The notes under the pieces were generated by a model that worked only from the letters and a program-made list of their open reading frames with translations, searched no databases and had not been told where the DNA came from. Source: Blumeriella jaapii (Eukaryota > Ascomycota > Leotiomycetes > Helotiales > Drepanopezizaceae). From it: a stretch of DNA of 64,000 nucleotides. A program made the translations under genes and the position numbers. Position 1 is the stretch's first letter; the number at the start of each line of letters is the position of its first letter. Shown piece after piece: positions 35,490 to 49,260 of the stretch. The stretch is taken from NCBI GenBank assembly GCA_009599575.1, contig VWND01000003.1, positions 944,001 through 1,008,000 on the forward strand. The letters are read 5' to 3'.

Positions 35490-36724
35490 CTGAAAAAGGC
35501 CACGTTTAAAACGATTCGGAAAAACTTTCCATCGAAATTTTAATTTATTTGGCTAATAAACGAATCCGCGCCGAACAAAAAAAAAACGATAAACGTAAAA
35601 AAGTAAAAAAAATACGAATTAAAATAAAATAAAAAAAAACTGAAAAAAAAATCTACGAAATAATCAAAAGATTCGAAAAAGCTAAAAAACGCCGAAACAA
35701 ACTTCGAAAAAAAATTAAACAATTCTAATAAAAACTTAACGCTTTCGAAAATATCGAAAAAAAAGTTTTTATACTTTTTAATACCGTCCCAATTAATAAA
35801 AAACAAAAAATAACTTAAGCTGGCGATTATTATAAAATATCCTCGAAATATTACGATAATAATATTTATTAAAAACGATTTAGCATTTTTTTTAAGCATA
35901 TTATACCTTTTATAAAAAACACAGCGAATTCGAGCCGAAAAGCATCCAAAATAAAAAACTTTTTAATATATCGAAAAAAAAATACTAAAAAAGCTTAATT
36001 TTTTATTCGGCGTATAAAGCGAAGTTTCCGCCAAAATAAAAAAGTAATATTTTATATTAATTAAAAAAAAATTAACGCCTGTGTTTTAGCTTTCGATAAT
36101 AAAATAAAAAAAAAATAAACCGGATACGAACGACGTTTTACGAATATTCGAATTATATAAAACGATTTTAAAAAATAAATATTAAATTTTCTAATAAATA
36201 CGGAAAATCGAAAAATCGCGGCTTCGAATTTATACGATAAAGCGAAGCAAAGAAAGCATAAATCAATTAACGATTTCGTTACTTATTTGAATAATTTCGA
36301 ACAGCAATTGCAAATAACAAACGATGCGATTAAAAAAAAAATACTTTTCGCAAAACTTCGATTTATTTTTCGAAAAAAAATTATTAAACGAAGCAATATT
36401 ATAATTATAAGTTTGTACGAAAAATTAATATTAATCGTTCGTCGTATCGAAAATGCTAATAAAATTATCAACGACGAAACGAAAAATAATAAACGACGAA
36501 ACGAACGCAAAAAAAAAAAAAAAAAAAAAAAAACTTATATTTACGATCAAAACTTAAAAACTAAAATAAATATATACCGTTCTCGATTCGAAAATACGTT
36601 ACAAAAAAAAAACAAAAGCGAAAAAACGATAATTTTAACAAAATTTTTTAAAATCTTAAAATTTCTAATGACTTTTTTTATTTTTCGAAATGCAGTCGCT
36701 GCTAAAAAAAAAAGCATTGTATAG
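35490..36724 (+). pseudogene. B2 gag remnant
   Basis: Begins IEILIYLANKRIRAEQKKND and runs through a capsid-like region to an open piece at 36287-36724 (LRFIFRKKIIKRSNI), matching B1 gag. A poly-Lys run near 36510 lies before the zinc-knuckle region. Confidence 0.75.
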
Positions 36725-39700
36725 CTAATTATCCAAAAGTCGAATATTATAAATGCAACAAAAAAAAATATATAATTTTAAACTGCTCCGAAGTTAATAA
36801 ATTTAAAAATTCGAAAAAAGCTTTCGCTCGATTTTGATTTCGTCGTTATTAATAAAATCGAACGAAAAAAAAAAAAAAAAAAAAAATTAATAATTTCAAT
36901 CGAAATTAAAAAAGCTAAAAGCGAAATTCGTACGAAACGAACTTTTATCGATTGCGGCGCGAAAAAAAACTGCGTAATTTAAAAATTATTAATTAAATAT
37001 AAATAAAAACCAATTTAAAAACGTATTAATTTATTTACGATTAAAAAAAAAAAAAATTATTTACGGCACGCATACGCAATCCATTCGCGCTATTAATAAT
37101 TATGGAATAATTAAAAAAATATAAAGCGATTTCGTAGCTTATAATATAAATATCTCAAAGGTTTTATTTATTTTAAAGTTTTTTTAATTGCGAAATATCG
37201 ATTTCGTTATAAGCTTTCGAGCTAAATCGTAGCGATACTTAATCGAACGCTTATAATTTAATTTCGTTATAATTAAACGTTTTAAAAAAAAATCTAAAAA
37301 AAAATAAGCGTTTTGTATCGTTTTGAAAAAAGCTACTGAAAAACAGCATTAATTATCTTTTAAATACGACGATTACGCCGACGTGTTCGACGATACCGCC
37401 GCGGTTATTTTAGCTTTTTATTATTTTATAAAACATCGAATAAATTTCGCGGAAAAAAAAAATCCTTTTTAAAAACTAATTTATTTTTTATCGGAATCTG
37501 AATTCACCGAATTGCGCGAATATTTCGATTCGAATTTAAAAAAAAGCTGAATAAAAAAATCTATTAGCTCTGCCGGCGCACCGGTAATATTTATACCGAA
37601 AAAAAACGAAAATTTACGATTATACGTCGATTATAAAAGTTTAAACGCAATTACGGTTAAAAATCGAATTTTTCTATTTTTTATAAGCGAAACTTTAAAC
37701 CGTTTGAAAAAAGCTAAAATATTTATTAAGCTAAATTTTATTTAGGCGTACCACCGCTTTCGAATAAAAAAAGAAAATAAATAAAAAACTGCGTTTCGCA
37801 TTCGTTACGAATATTTCGAATACTACGTATTACTTTTCGGCCTTTCGAACGCATCAGCAATTTTCCAAGCGTATATTAATTAAACTTTAATCGGTTTAAT
37901 TAATATTACGTATATAATTTATTTCGACGATATTTTAATATTTTTCGAAAACCCCGACGATTATACAAACGCGGTAAAAAAATTTTTCGAAAAACTTCGT
38001 ATTAATAAATTTTACGAAAATCTGAAAAAATATGCTTTCGATACGAATATAATTAAGTTCCTAGGCTTCGTCGTTATTTTTACGAAAATTAAAATGAATC
38101 TAAAAAAAATAAATAATATTCGGAAATAGCCCTTTTTTATTACGTAGCGAAATATTTAAATATTTTTAGATTTTATTAATTTTTATAAACGTTTTATTAA
38201 AAACTACGCTAAGTTTTGCCGATTTATTACAAATTTTTTGAAAAAAATACAACGAAAAAAAATATCGGGCCTTTTTCGTTTTTTATTCGAAACGAAAATC
38301 GCTTTTTTACTTTTAAAAAAAAAGTTTTGCCGAACACCGATTTTACGTTATTTCGATTTTCGATTAAAAATCCAAATCGAAATAAACGCTCCGAAATTCG
38401 TTATAAACGGAATATTATTTTAATTATTCGAAAAAAATACAAAAGCACGTTGGCATTTTATCGTATATTATTCGAAAAAGCTTTTTTTTATAAAACAAAA
38501 ATACAAAATTCACGACGCTAAGCTAATAGCTATAATTCACGCTTTTAAATAATAAAATTAATATCTACGTAGCGCTTCCGACGTTATTATTATACGTACA
38601 AATTATTATAATTTGAAATACTTTTTTACGAAAAAACGTTTAAACGGACGTTAAGCGAAATAGGCCGACGAGCTAATTAAATACGATTTTGCAATCGAAT
38701 ATAAAACAAAAGTTTTTAATCCGGCGGATGGTTTTTTCCGCCGGCCAAATTTAAAAAAAAATTTAAAAAAAAATAACGAACAGCTGTTTACGTTGTATCG
38801 TAAGCTAAAACTAATTTATTTAAAAAATTCTAGAGTATTTTCCGTAATAAAAACACGCTTAAAATCGAAGTATAAATTATTTCGCGCCGATAAATATTCG
38901 AAACTTTTATTAACGGAATTAAAAAATAAAAAGCAAACGGAAAAAAGCTAAATAAAAAGCTTTTTCGCCGGATTATTTTTTGCTAATATTATTAATTGCA
39001 AATAATATATATCACGAAGCGTAGCCGTTATATTATTATAATCCGAAACAGCTAATAACGAGCTAGCAAAATCGATTTACAAAACTATTTTTAAATTGCA
39101 AAAATCTAATTTTTTTGTATTATAAAAAACGTACGAATCGGCTTTGCAAAGCAATCGAGCCGGATTCGAAAAATATTGGCGTATAAATTAAAATAAATTA
39201 TTACGTTATAAAAAACGTGCGTATATTTCGAATAAAAGCGTTATTAAAAGCGAAATATTAAAAATTAATTACGACGATCCGATCGCCGATTATTAAAACT
39301 TTCGGCGAACGTTAAAACTAATCGAAAAAAAGTATTTTTGGCCTGGTTTATAAAACGACGTAAAGCGTTACGTTAATACGTATAAAAAATGCCAGAAAAG
39401 CAAGCTTAGAAAACACCGATCTTATAGCGAATTAACTTTTTTTTCGATTTTTACGAAATTTTAAAAAAAAAAATTATAAATTTTATTACGAATTTATTTT
39501 TTAGCAAAAAACGAAATCGTATTTACGATTCGATATTCGTTATAATAAACCGATATACAAAGCTGTCGAAATATATACCGATATAAAAAACGATTTTAAT
39601 TTTAAATTTAATTAAAATATTTATATAATACGTTTATAAAAATTTTAATTATTTTAAGAAAATTATAATAAACAAAAAGTCAGTTTTTATTAATAAATTC

Positions 39701-40500
39701 TGGTTTTTAATAATATTTTATTTACAAATACGACGTCGATTAAACACCGCTTTTTATTTTCAGACCGATAGCCAAACGAAACGTTAAAATCAAATTTTAA
39801 AATTTTATTTTCGTACGTATTGCGATTATCGATAAAACGATTAAGCTACGAAGCTTATTTTAGCCGAATTTACGTATAATAATTCGATACACGCTTTTAC
39901 GGATTTTATTCTTTTTCGCATATTATACGGCTTTTATTTAAAATTTAATAACAACGTCGAAAGCGACGTCGTAAAAAAAAAAATACCGTTAACGGAAAAA
40001 CGAATTAAAATATTGCAAAAAAAAAAAAAAGTACTTAGTAAAAAGCTAAAAAAAGCCAACGCGAATCACAAAAGGTTTTACGACGCTAAACATAAAAAAA
40101 CTAAATTTTAAATAAACGATAAAATATTATTATCGATTAAAAACCTTCGATAATTGCGATTTTTTCGAAAGCTTTTAAATAAATATTTAAAATTTTTTAA
40201 AATCAAACGAATTATATACGAATACGGCTAAGCTTATTAATTCGAACTTTTTTTTTAATATCGTATTTACGATATTTTCTACGTTTTTTTATTAAAACCT
40301 TAGCAAAATCGGAACGATACCGAGCCGAAAAATAATATAATAAAACTTTAAAAATCCGAAAAATACGAAATTAAATTAATATAAATTTATAAAAATACAA
40401 AAAAAGGCCGATATTATTTAATACGATAAAAAGGTTATTTACTAAACGAAAATTCGTAAAAGCTAAAAAACTATTTTACAAACGCAAAAAAGATTATAAA
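36725..40500 (+). pseudogene. B2 pol remnant
   Basis: Protease near 36950: FIDCGAKKNC. RT at about 37490-38100 with SSAGAPVIFIPKKN, LYVDYKSLNAITVKNR and YFDDILIF near 37920. RNase H at 38216-38560. Integrase at about 39200-40300. Gene order and motifs equal those of B1; the pattern of stops differs in places, so RIP hit the copies separately. Confidence 0.86.
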
Positions 40501-40807
40501 AAAATACTTAAAAAATACGATAAATAATAGCAACGGAACAATAACGAATACGCGTCGTAAAAATAAAAAAAAAAAAAAAAAAACATTTAAAAAACTTTAA
40601 AACCGCCGTTAAGCTAATTTATTTTTATCGTTATTTTTTTTTTTATCGTTATCGCTATTTTTTTTAGATTTAAAAACAGCGGCAAATTAAAAAAAATTAA
40701 TATTAAACGAATTCGCAAAGTATTCGATTTATTTTAATTAAAACTTTTACGATAGCCGTAGTCGAATTTTAAATTACAGCTACGATATTTTCGTAAAAAT
40801 CCAGAAT

Positions 40808-41199
40808 TTAATTCAACTGGTTAAAGTAAATCCGAGCGACGTTTTCGAAACGTCGGAAAATACGTTTTATATTAGCGTCGTTAAATAAAAGGGCCGGCGC
40901 AGCCAAAATTTTCAAAATAGCAGCAGCCGCTAAACCGGCAAAAACGGACGCAATAGCAGCAGCGGCAGCGGCAGTCCGAGCCGCGGCGCGATTCGTACGA
41001 TTTTCGATTATTATAAAAGCCGAAGCGTTATTTCTTTTTAAACGATTTATATAAGCGTCGTAAATAATAAAATCGACAAAAGTTTTAGCAAAAGCTTTAG
41101 CTTCGGCAGCAAAAAAAAAAAAAACGGCAGCGGCGATAGCAATATCGAAACGATTTATAAAATCGTTAAGGCCCGCGAAAAAGATTTGCGCTTCGATAA
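40808..41199 (-). pseudogene. Antisense Ala-rich ORF in B2
   Basis: Second copy of the B1 antisense ORF, open for about 130 codons: IIEAQIFFAGLNDFINRFD, EAKAFAKTFVDFIIYDAYIN, AAARTAAAAAAIASVFAG, NDANIKRIFRRFENVARIYF. Here the codon that is TAA in B1 (23236) reads CAA, showing that this B1 stop was made by C-to-T. The 5' end of the ORF is cut off by C2. Confidence 0.42.
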
Positions 41200-41465
41200 T
41201 GTGACGACTCACTCGTTTGCCCCTCGCGTCACCCCAGCAACTACGTATAGTTGCAAGCTCTCTGGTCTTCTGGTGGGTCTCCCTATCAATTGTGGAGATT
41301 ATTTATATATATAAAACACTTCCCTTTTAAAACCTCTGCCTTTTGCAATTGTTGATTCTAAATGAATATCTTTGTTACAAAATCAAAAGCTCGTTTTTTT
41401 ATATTATATGAACAAGGCGACCAGTTGACTGATCTTTTAGCTTTTCGATTAATTAAATCGTTATA
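41200..41465 (+). repeat. 5' LTR of C2
   Basis: 266 bp, starts TGTGACGACTCACTCG. A hairpin GCAACTA-CGTA-TAGTTGC lies near 41240, and TATATATATAAA near 41305 is a likely promoter TATA. Only one 28-bp unit is present. Confidence 0.9.
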
Positions 41466-42029
41466 TTATTAACAATTCTTTTTTTACGCTGGCGACGGCG
41501 TAAACTATTTCTTCTCTCGAATTCCTTACGGATTATACCAAAGTGATCGACCGGTCGTAAAAAGGTTTATTTTCGCACTTTGCGAAAAATGGCTTTTGTT
41601 TAACGATCTTTCTTTTAGCAAAGCTTTTTAGCTTTTGCTATTACACTTCAACTTTCCTTTTTTCAATCAATAAAAAAGCAGCCTTTTTTAAAAACTTTTT
41701 CTTTTGAAAAATAATCTTTTCCTCGAGAAAAAAAAAACAAAAAAAAAGGCAGAGCGCTAACCATTTCGCTTGCTATTTCTCAGCCTAGCGCTAAAAGCAT
41801 TTAATTAAGACTTTTGCAAAATCAACTGAAAAAAGCGCAAAAGCGTAAACGATAACTTTTGAAAATTATACGACTGCGACAAACTTTTTAATCAAAGCGT
41901 TTAATAAAATTTATCGAACGTATTTTTGCTAATCGCGAATCTGCTGCTTTTTTTCTTTTCGCAACGTTTTATTTTAATTAATAAACGCTGTAAACCAACT
42001 TTTACGCTTTTCGCGAATTCTTTTTAAAT

Positions 42030-43120
42030 CTTTTTCTAACGGCCAAAACTTTAGCGCGCCTTTTAAACGCTATGGTTCTTATTTATTTGTTAACTTTCGA
42101 TTAGCTCGTATAAAGCGCGTTTCGAACCTTAAGTTTAAATTAAATAATAATAAAAATTACAAAGTACGTTATTAAAAAATTAAAGTTTTCGACAATTTCG
42201 AATTTTACTACGACTATTTCGCTAGCGATCGATTTCGCAAAAATTATATATTCGATCAGACCGAAAGCGTAGCAAAAGAATTTCTGACTCCGCGTATTTT
42301 AAACCGTTTCGATTTTATATTTTCCGAAGAATTAATAAAAAAAGTCGCCGATTTCCTGGCCGACTTTTTAAACGTTTAAAAAGCCGAAAACGAATTTAAA
42401 ATGCTTATAATAAATACGCACGACGATTTTTAACGATTTTATTTGCGATTTTTTACTTTCGCAGCAAACGCTTAAATACGAACTGACAAACAGCTTCGAA
42501 ACGCTTTCCGAAACAAAATACCAAAGCGTTTACGAAAAAAGCTGCATTTGGAATAAGCGCGTACAACGACTTTTAAAAATTGGCTTACCGCCGTCCGTTA
42601 AAAAAAACAAAATTAATTAGCTAAACGAACTTTATATGCGAATCGTTTTTTAATCAAGTTTATTATTTATTAAAATGATAGATTCTTAACCAAAACGTAT
42701 TACGAATTAAATCGTACGTACGAAAGTCGTCTTAATGCTTCACAGGTTTTTTTTTAGCCTTTTGTTTTTCCTTCTTTTCCACGCCAAAACGCTTCCCTTG
42801 GCGTTTTTCCTTTTCGATCGGACCAACGACAACGCTTGTTTTTTATTCTATATCAGAAAGTTCAAAAAGGCCAATTTGCACGACTTTTTACGGGCCGACC
42901 TTCGGTTCTATTTAAAAGCCTTTTTAAACTGATAAATATAAACGAAATCGAGCCGGCCGAAAATTCGCCTTTTAATAATAATAGCGAAAACGAAAATCCT
43001 TTTCCAAACGATTTCAAAACGCATACGAAAAAATCGAAAGCTTTTTCGCTAATCGGAAAAACGCCCAGGCCTAAGCAAAGCCTTTTTTTTAAACGTATTG
43101 CGCGATATGCGTTATTTTAA
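42030..43120 (+). pseudogene. C2 gag remnant
   Basis: Capsid-like region with FRKNYIFDQTESVAKEFLTPR and a C-terminal part IEPAENSPFNNNSENENP before the protease. Matches C1 at about 31350-32430 in reverse complement. No zinc knuckle recognised. Confidence 0.65.
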
Positions 43121-43762
43121 CGTTCGAAAGCTTTTTGATAGCGATTTATTAACAATTTTTATTATATTTATTAAAAATGGCTTTTCGTACAAAATAAAAG
43201 CGCTCGCCGATTTTAAAGCGAACGGTTATGCGTTAATCGATTCGGCGCTGATTAAATCTTTTTTTTTTTTTTTAAAACTTTTGATTTAATTTTTCCCGGC
43301 TTTTTTTTTTGTAAAAAAGTATAATAAAGCTCGTGGCCATTTAATTATATATTTTACGCTTTTCAATTTTATTATTAATAATCGAATACAATCGTTTATT
43401 TTTTTTTTAATTACTAACTTCGGAAATTATAATATAATTTTAGAAAAAGCTTGGTTGGCCGAATACCAAGTTTTATTAAACTATAATAAACGCAAGCTTT
43501 ATTAGCCGAAATCTTACCCTTTTACAGCTTTTTACGCTCGTTGTATTAAAATCTTTTATTTGCATTTCCGAAAGATTTAATTTCGCTATTAAAACGACGC
43601 TGTAAAACGTAACAAAAATCTTAATCAATTATGGCAGATTTACGACGCTATACGAAGCGCGAAAAAGTCGAATTTCATTCGCGGTGCTAATTTCGATAGC
43701 GACGCCAATGGAATAATACAAAAAATTACACCATCTTTTCAAGCTGCCGATCTTTTTTTTAT

Positions 43763-43796
<34 letters not shown>

Positions 43797-45069
43797 CGTC
43801 AAAACAGCTTTTTCGTTCTACGAAAAACAATTATATCAAAAACCGAAAAAAAGCTTTCGCCGCGATAGCCTTTCAGCTTAATATAATCGATAATTTAAAT
43901 AAGCCACTTTTTGAACTTTTCAAACGATCAATTCGAAAACGAGTTTTTTAACCTACTGCTTACCTAATCTTTATCTGCCAGATTATTACACACGCTTTTA
44001 AGCTGATTTTCAGAAAAAAAGCAATTGAAATATTTTTAATTTCTTTGTACGAAATCGACAAAATACTAAACGATTTTACGTATAATATTTCTTTTAAAAC
44101 TCAATTTCACAATTTTTTCGAACGTTTCAAAATCAACGAAATATCGATTTCGACCTTTTTAACCAGTTTAGCAGAGCTAACTTCGAATAAACCTTTTTTC
44201 GAATTTTTTTCCTCGGAATACAAAAACTTCGAACACGTGTTTTTTAAAGCCGTTAATAATAAGCTAGCTTTTTACCGGCCCTACGACCATAAGATCGAGC
44301 TTATTATAAATAAAAAAAAGCTGAAATATACTTTTTTATATAAAATATCGATTTTAAAGCTCGAAATTATTAAAACCTATCTGCAAAATAATCTTAATAA
44401 AAGCTTTATCGAATTTTTCACCGTTTTCTTCGCTGTTCCAATGCTTTTCGCTAAAAAACCCGACGGTTTATTGCGTTTTTGTATCGATTATCGAGCTTTT
44501 AATAATATTATTCGTAAAAATCGCTATTTTTTCTTTTTTATCGATAAAACTTTTGTTCGTTTCTCGGAAGCACGAATTTTTACGAAGCTCGATATTCGTT
44601 AAGCTTTTTATAAAATTCGAATAGACCCCGCTAATAAAAAACTAACGACGTTTTGTACGCGTTACGACGCTTATAAATATAAAATGCTATTTTTCGGCTT
44701 TATTAATAAATCCGCAATTTACTAACGTTATATAAACGACGTTTTTTTCGATTATAAACGATTTCTATATTATATATTTGAATAACATTTTTATTTATTC
44801 GTTCGATTTTTTAAAACACGTTATATACGTTCGCAAAGTGTTTTAAAAGCTCGCTGACGCTAAATTACAAGCCGATATTCGAAAGTTTGAATTTAACGTT
44901 ATTCGAATCCGTTATTTAAATTTTATTATTTTTATTAAAAGTTTAAAAATAAATCTAAAAAAAGTCTTCGTAATCGCTTATTAAAAGCCTTTTACTATTG
45001 TAAAAAACGTACAAAACTTTTTTAGTTTTTATAATTTTTACCGACGTTTTATTCGAAACTACGGTATAA
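43098..45069 (+). pseudogene. C2 protease and RT (5' part of pol)
   Basis: Protease at 43098-43500: ALADFKANGYALID, in which the DSG triad has become DFK by four C-to-T/G-to-A changes relative to C1. RT at 44045-45069: LPFY-like RPYDHKIELI, LNKSFIEFFTVFFAVPMLFA, KKPDGLLRFCIDYRAFN, TKLDIR (motif A region) and the thumb with FYRRFIRNYG at the A2 insertion point. Confidence 0.84.
43676..43710 (+). repeat. 35-nt palindromic repeat, copy C2 (protease-RT linker)
   Basis: CATTCGCG...CGCCAATG, 35 nt, in reverse orientation to C1's plus-strand copy, as expected for the inverted element. Confidence 0.8.
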
Positions 45070-45336
45070 TATAAAAGTAGGTAGGAAAACCAGACTGATA
45101 CGGCCATATGTCGGTGGGTAAAATAGTCTAGGGAATTTCTAAAAGAAACTGAAGAAAGGAAAAGAAAAATAAGTGAAAGTATAAATTGGACTGCGTACCT
45201 GCGGTACTATTTAAAAGGATGCTTTGCTCTTATACCTGTTGAAAATAGTTAGTGGCAGAGGGTCTCGGAGGGGTCCATGCCTCGACCATAGCTAAAACTA
45301 TCAACTCTTATTAATACAAAGTATTACCGTTTTATA
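45070..45336 (-). repeat. 3' LTR of A2 (left copy)
   Basis: 267 bp; both termini carry the RIP form TATA instead of TGTA/TACA. The centre keeps GTCTCGGAGGGGTCCATGCC nearly unmutated. Confidence 0.92.
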
Positions 45337-45355
45337 TTCTGTTTTAAATAATATA

Positions 45356-45375
45356 CGTAATCGTTTTTGACTACG
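45356..45375 (-). repeat. Inverted repeat just upstream of the A2 3' LTR
   Basis: Counterpart of 18765-18784 in A1; one arm base changed (CGTAATC against GACTACG). Confidence 0.5.
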
Positions 45376-45479
45376 ACCAAAAAAAAACATAATTTCAATA
45401 AATGCAATTTAGTTTATTTTATATAATTTAAAAACCAATTAATCAAAACCGAACTTTTTAATTTTATATTTTTTCGGTT

Positions 45480-48400
45480 TTTTAATCCGTTTTTGGCCTT
45501 TTTGCTATTGGCTTCTGCGAAGGGGTAGCGTTTCGCTTATCGTTTGAATTATTTTGTTTATTTTGCTTTTTTGAAAAGTGGCTCGATAAAATATCAGTCG
45601 AGGTATCGTCTAGACCTACGAACGTTTTAATAGCTTTTTCGTCGATAATATTATTAAGCGTCGCAGCGACGAATGCTTTTTACGATTTTTTTTCGTAAAT
45701 AATAAATTCCAGCTTTTGAACGTGGTCCTATGCTTTGCAAAAAGCGCTGAAAAGTCTTATGTTAAAATCGTAAAAATAATCGATTAATTCGTCGTAATTA
45801 AAACCGATTAACGCTTTTGCTTCGCGTAAAATTAATAGGTCGGATTACGGTTGTTTATCGACGAATGCTTTTGAAAGGGTTTCGAGGCCTGTAAAAAAAA
45901 CTATTTTACGGAATGGTTCGGAAATAGTCGTTTGCAGTCGAAACCACCGAAAATGTTATGGTTGCTTTCGCCGCAGTACAAATAATATCAGATTGCTTAT
46001 CGAATTGTCGTTTTCGAAATAATTTCTGTATTTTTGCGCCGTGTAATTATTCGAATAAACTAGTATTACGCCGTCGGTTTTTTGGGTCCTAAATTTAACG
46101 AAAACTTTTTGCTTAATCGAAAAGCTGATAAAAGTTATTTTATTTTTTATTCCGTAGCTTTCGGTTTCGTAATTCGATAAAATAGCCAAGACCACCGCTT
46201 TAAACGCGCTAAAATACGAAAAAGCTGGGCTTTTCTAAATAATTTTAATTAGCTTGGCGTCGTGGTATAATTGCAAATAAGCTTCGATTATTCCCGAATT
46301 ATATGCGAAAACAAGCAGAACGTAGTAGTCGAAAATGGCGTCGGTAAGGTTTTCGATCCTTTTCTTTTTTTAAAAATCGGCGATATCGAATTTTATAATT
46401 GTAATACGGTCGGGACCAGCGAGGCCTGGAGCGATCGGAACGTTAGGATAAATTACGAAGCGGCAGTTTTCGGAGTTTCGAATAATTAAAATAGCGAAAT
46501 AAAGGCCGGGATGCATTCTGAAAGCTTATTAAATAAAATTGTAAAGTATATTAACGAAAAAAGCTGTAAATATTTTTTGGGTTTTAACCAATCGAAAATG
46601 GTACTTATATATAGCTATTTTTTCTTTTATAAAATATAATAGTAGCTTGTTTTTTCCGTTGTGAAATCTTATATAATTAACGAATTCGCAATTTAATTCA
46701 GATAAATTTTAAAGCATTTTTTCGGTCGAAAAGCCAGAAAAGTCGGCTTTTGGAAATATTCGTTGCTTTTATTTTTCTACGTTTTAATCGAGCTTTATAA
46801 TCGCGCTGAAAACCTTAAGGTTTGCTTTGAAATTTGCGTAGCCCAAATAAGTTTTAATACGCGCTTAAATAATTTTCGCAGTTTTTCGTCGAAATATAAA
46901 TTAATTATTAAAATTAATTTCGAATACGTCGTAATCCGAATTTTTAATAGCAGCGAATCGATTAGCGAAGCCGACAACGTTAATTTCTTTTGTAATTAAA
47001 TCGCAATACGCCGCGTAATAACGTACGTGGAAATAGCAAAACTTGCCGTCTTTTTTAGCGTTAACGTTATTTGTAAAAACGAAATTAAAAAATCGGAGTT
47101 TTTCAGCGAAGGAAAGCTCGAATAAAAACGGATCATCGTTTTTAAAAATCTTTTTTATTTGCTTTAGCGTATTACATTTGCAATTTTCCGAAAAAGACTT
47201 GGTTCAGTTTTCGTTCGAAGCAAAAAGGAAAAAGTTGACGGATTTATTTGGTTTTTATATAAAAATATCGAAATAAAACTTTTGAATCGTTTCGTCGTCG
47301 AAAACGAAAGTTTTAAATAAAGTAATTTAATTTTATATTTTTTGTATAATTTTTTCCGCGATAATTTCGATATTTTTTTTTAAGCTTTTTCGATCGAATC
47401 GCGTAATAGTCGAAATCTTAAATGCTTTTATTAAAATCTGAAATATTAGCGGTTCGACGTTTTTAAACGCAGTAAGCGTTTTTAATATTTGCGTATTTAA
47501 TTTCGAAAAATCAAATTCAAAATCGTTTGGATTTTTTCTTTTCGGAATGCTAAAGTTTTCTGAGTTTAATTTTATAAAATCGTCGCGTTTTTTATTAATT
47601 GGCTTAAAGCTTATAACTCGGCGTTAATTTCCGGCTGTTTTTATTCGCGGTGCCTTTTTTGCTAACGACGCGAATAGTTTTTTCCTTCGAACAGAAAGGA
47701 TTTCGAAAATGTCGGCGCGCTTTTTTACGTTTTTTGTTTTTATTTCTTCCGAAATTGTATTTATAAATATAATAAGTTTTTTATATTCGAATAAGCGGTT
47801 GTTTATTATTACGCTTTTAATTTCGTTTTCGAATTCGTTTTCGATAATTAAAAATAGAAATCGTCGAGTTGTTTTAGCTGTTTTAAAAATATTAATTGCT
47901 ATTGCGTATATTTTTTCGAATTAAACGAAAATAATATTAGTTTTTTCGTTTTTTTCGTCGTCGTAAATTTAAAACGTCGGAATAGCATTGTTTTTTTCGT
48001 TCGGTATAAAAATGCCGCATTTAGCGACGCTTAATTTTTTATTTTAAAAAAAGATCAGATTTAAGGTTTCGCAGCCGATTAAAATTCTTTCTAGCGATTG
48101 CATAGCGTCGTCGACCAGTTTGCAAACAGTTGTAAAAAGATTTATAAATTTGCGGGCTTTTAAATTGTTAGCTTTCAGAGCTTGCGCCTTAAGAATATAA
48201 GCGTTTAGTATTCAAATTCTTTTTTTCGTAAAAATAATAATTTCGAAAAAGCAAGCGAAATGCCGAAGTAAAATAACACCGATGATTTTGCTAAAAACGT
48301 ATTTTTAAATATTTTTTTTTCGCTGATTTGGCAAAAAGCGTAAAACTCGGTCTGTCATTTTTTTTTTATTGTTTTAAGCTTTTTTTACTTCGGCGAAGGC

Positions 48401-48720
48401 TTTTAAAGCGTTATCGTAGTTTAGCAGAAATTTGTCGTAATTAAAGCTTTTGCGGACGAATTCAGTTTTGACGAAGCTTTCGTAATCGAATAAAAATTCG
48501 TTGACGTTTTTAATTATTATATCGAATTGTTTTATAAATATTTTTACGAAAGCTGCTTATTAATCTGAAATAGCGGTATTATATGCTTGCTTAAATTCGA
48601 AAAAGTTGCGTATAATAATTCCGTTTCAAAATAAATTAAAAATAAGTTTGCCAGGTTTAATAACGTTTTGCTTAAAAAACGATATAATATCGATGGGTTT
48701 ATTAATTAAAAAAATGTGTT
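45480..48720 (-). pseudogene. A2 ORF3, unknown function
   Basis: Second copy of the long accessory ORF. The frame is continuous from about 48720 to 45480 apart from single stop codons. Conserved with A1: KARKFINLFTTVCKLVDDAM, AKCGIFIPNEKNNAIP (Cys where A1 has Tyr), the open piece 45956-46195 (ILSNYETESYGIKNK), and NDKRNATPSQKPIAKRPKT at the end. Cys-to-Tyr and similar changes between copies fit G-to-A. No known domain recognised. Confidence 0.6.
47642..47676 (-). repeat. 35-nt palindromic repeat, copy A2-4 (in ORF3)
   Basis: TATTCGCG...CGCGAATA on the plus strand, 35 nt, same site in ORF3 as A1 16457-16491. Confidence 0.82.
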
Positions 48721-49260
48721 GTATTTATTAAAAAGTAGCTAAGAAAAAGTACGGAAACTGTAAGATATTTGTATTCAAAAGTTACGGGGATCCGCATGCT
48801 GTTTTTCTAATAAATTATGGCTGTTTAAGCAAGCATCCGTTCAGAACAACGAAAAAAGTAAATAATATAAAAAATAGCAAATAATAAAATATATAAAAAA
48901 TAGTTTTCGTAAAATATGCGAGTAATATAAATGTATCAGATATGCGGCTTAAATATATACAAAGCCTTTGTTCTGGTAAACAAAAGTATAATCAAATAAA
49001 GAAAAGTATAATAAGTATTTCAAATAATATAAAAAAAGGTTTTAAAAATAAACAGTATATATAAAACAGAATAATTAAATTGTATACAAATAAAACAAAA
49101 TAAAAACAATAAAGCAGTATATAATAAAAAGAAAAATAATAAATAATAAAAACAATAAAACAGTTAATAAACAATTTTGTATGCATTTTTTTTTTTTTTA
49201 ATTATAAATAAAATTACGATTTAAATTATGCTTTCAGCAGCGGAATTATCGTTCGGTTGT
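48721..49260 (-). other. A2 spacer between ORF3 and pol
   Basis: A-rich on the plus strand, low complexity, counterpart of A1 14870-15430. No gene seen. Confidence 0.5.

Noticed and set aside
35540..35899. 119-residue minus-strand frame in B2 that looks membrane-like
   Set aside because: Reverse of the gag coiled-coil region; the same shadow appears at 28536-28969 on the plus strand over B1 gag.
37081..37125. A further 35-nt palindromic repeat in B2 (CCATTCGCGCTATTAATAATTATGG)
   Set aside because: Only one arm fits; the B1 counterpart (about 27345) shows this is normal protease coding sequence.
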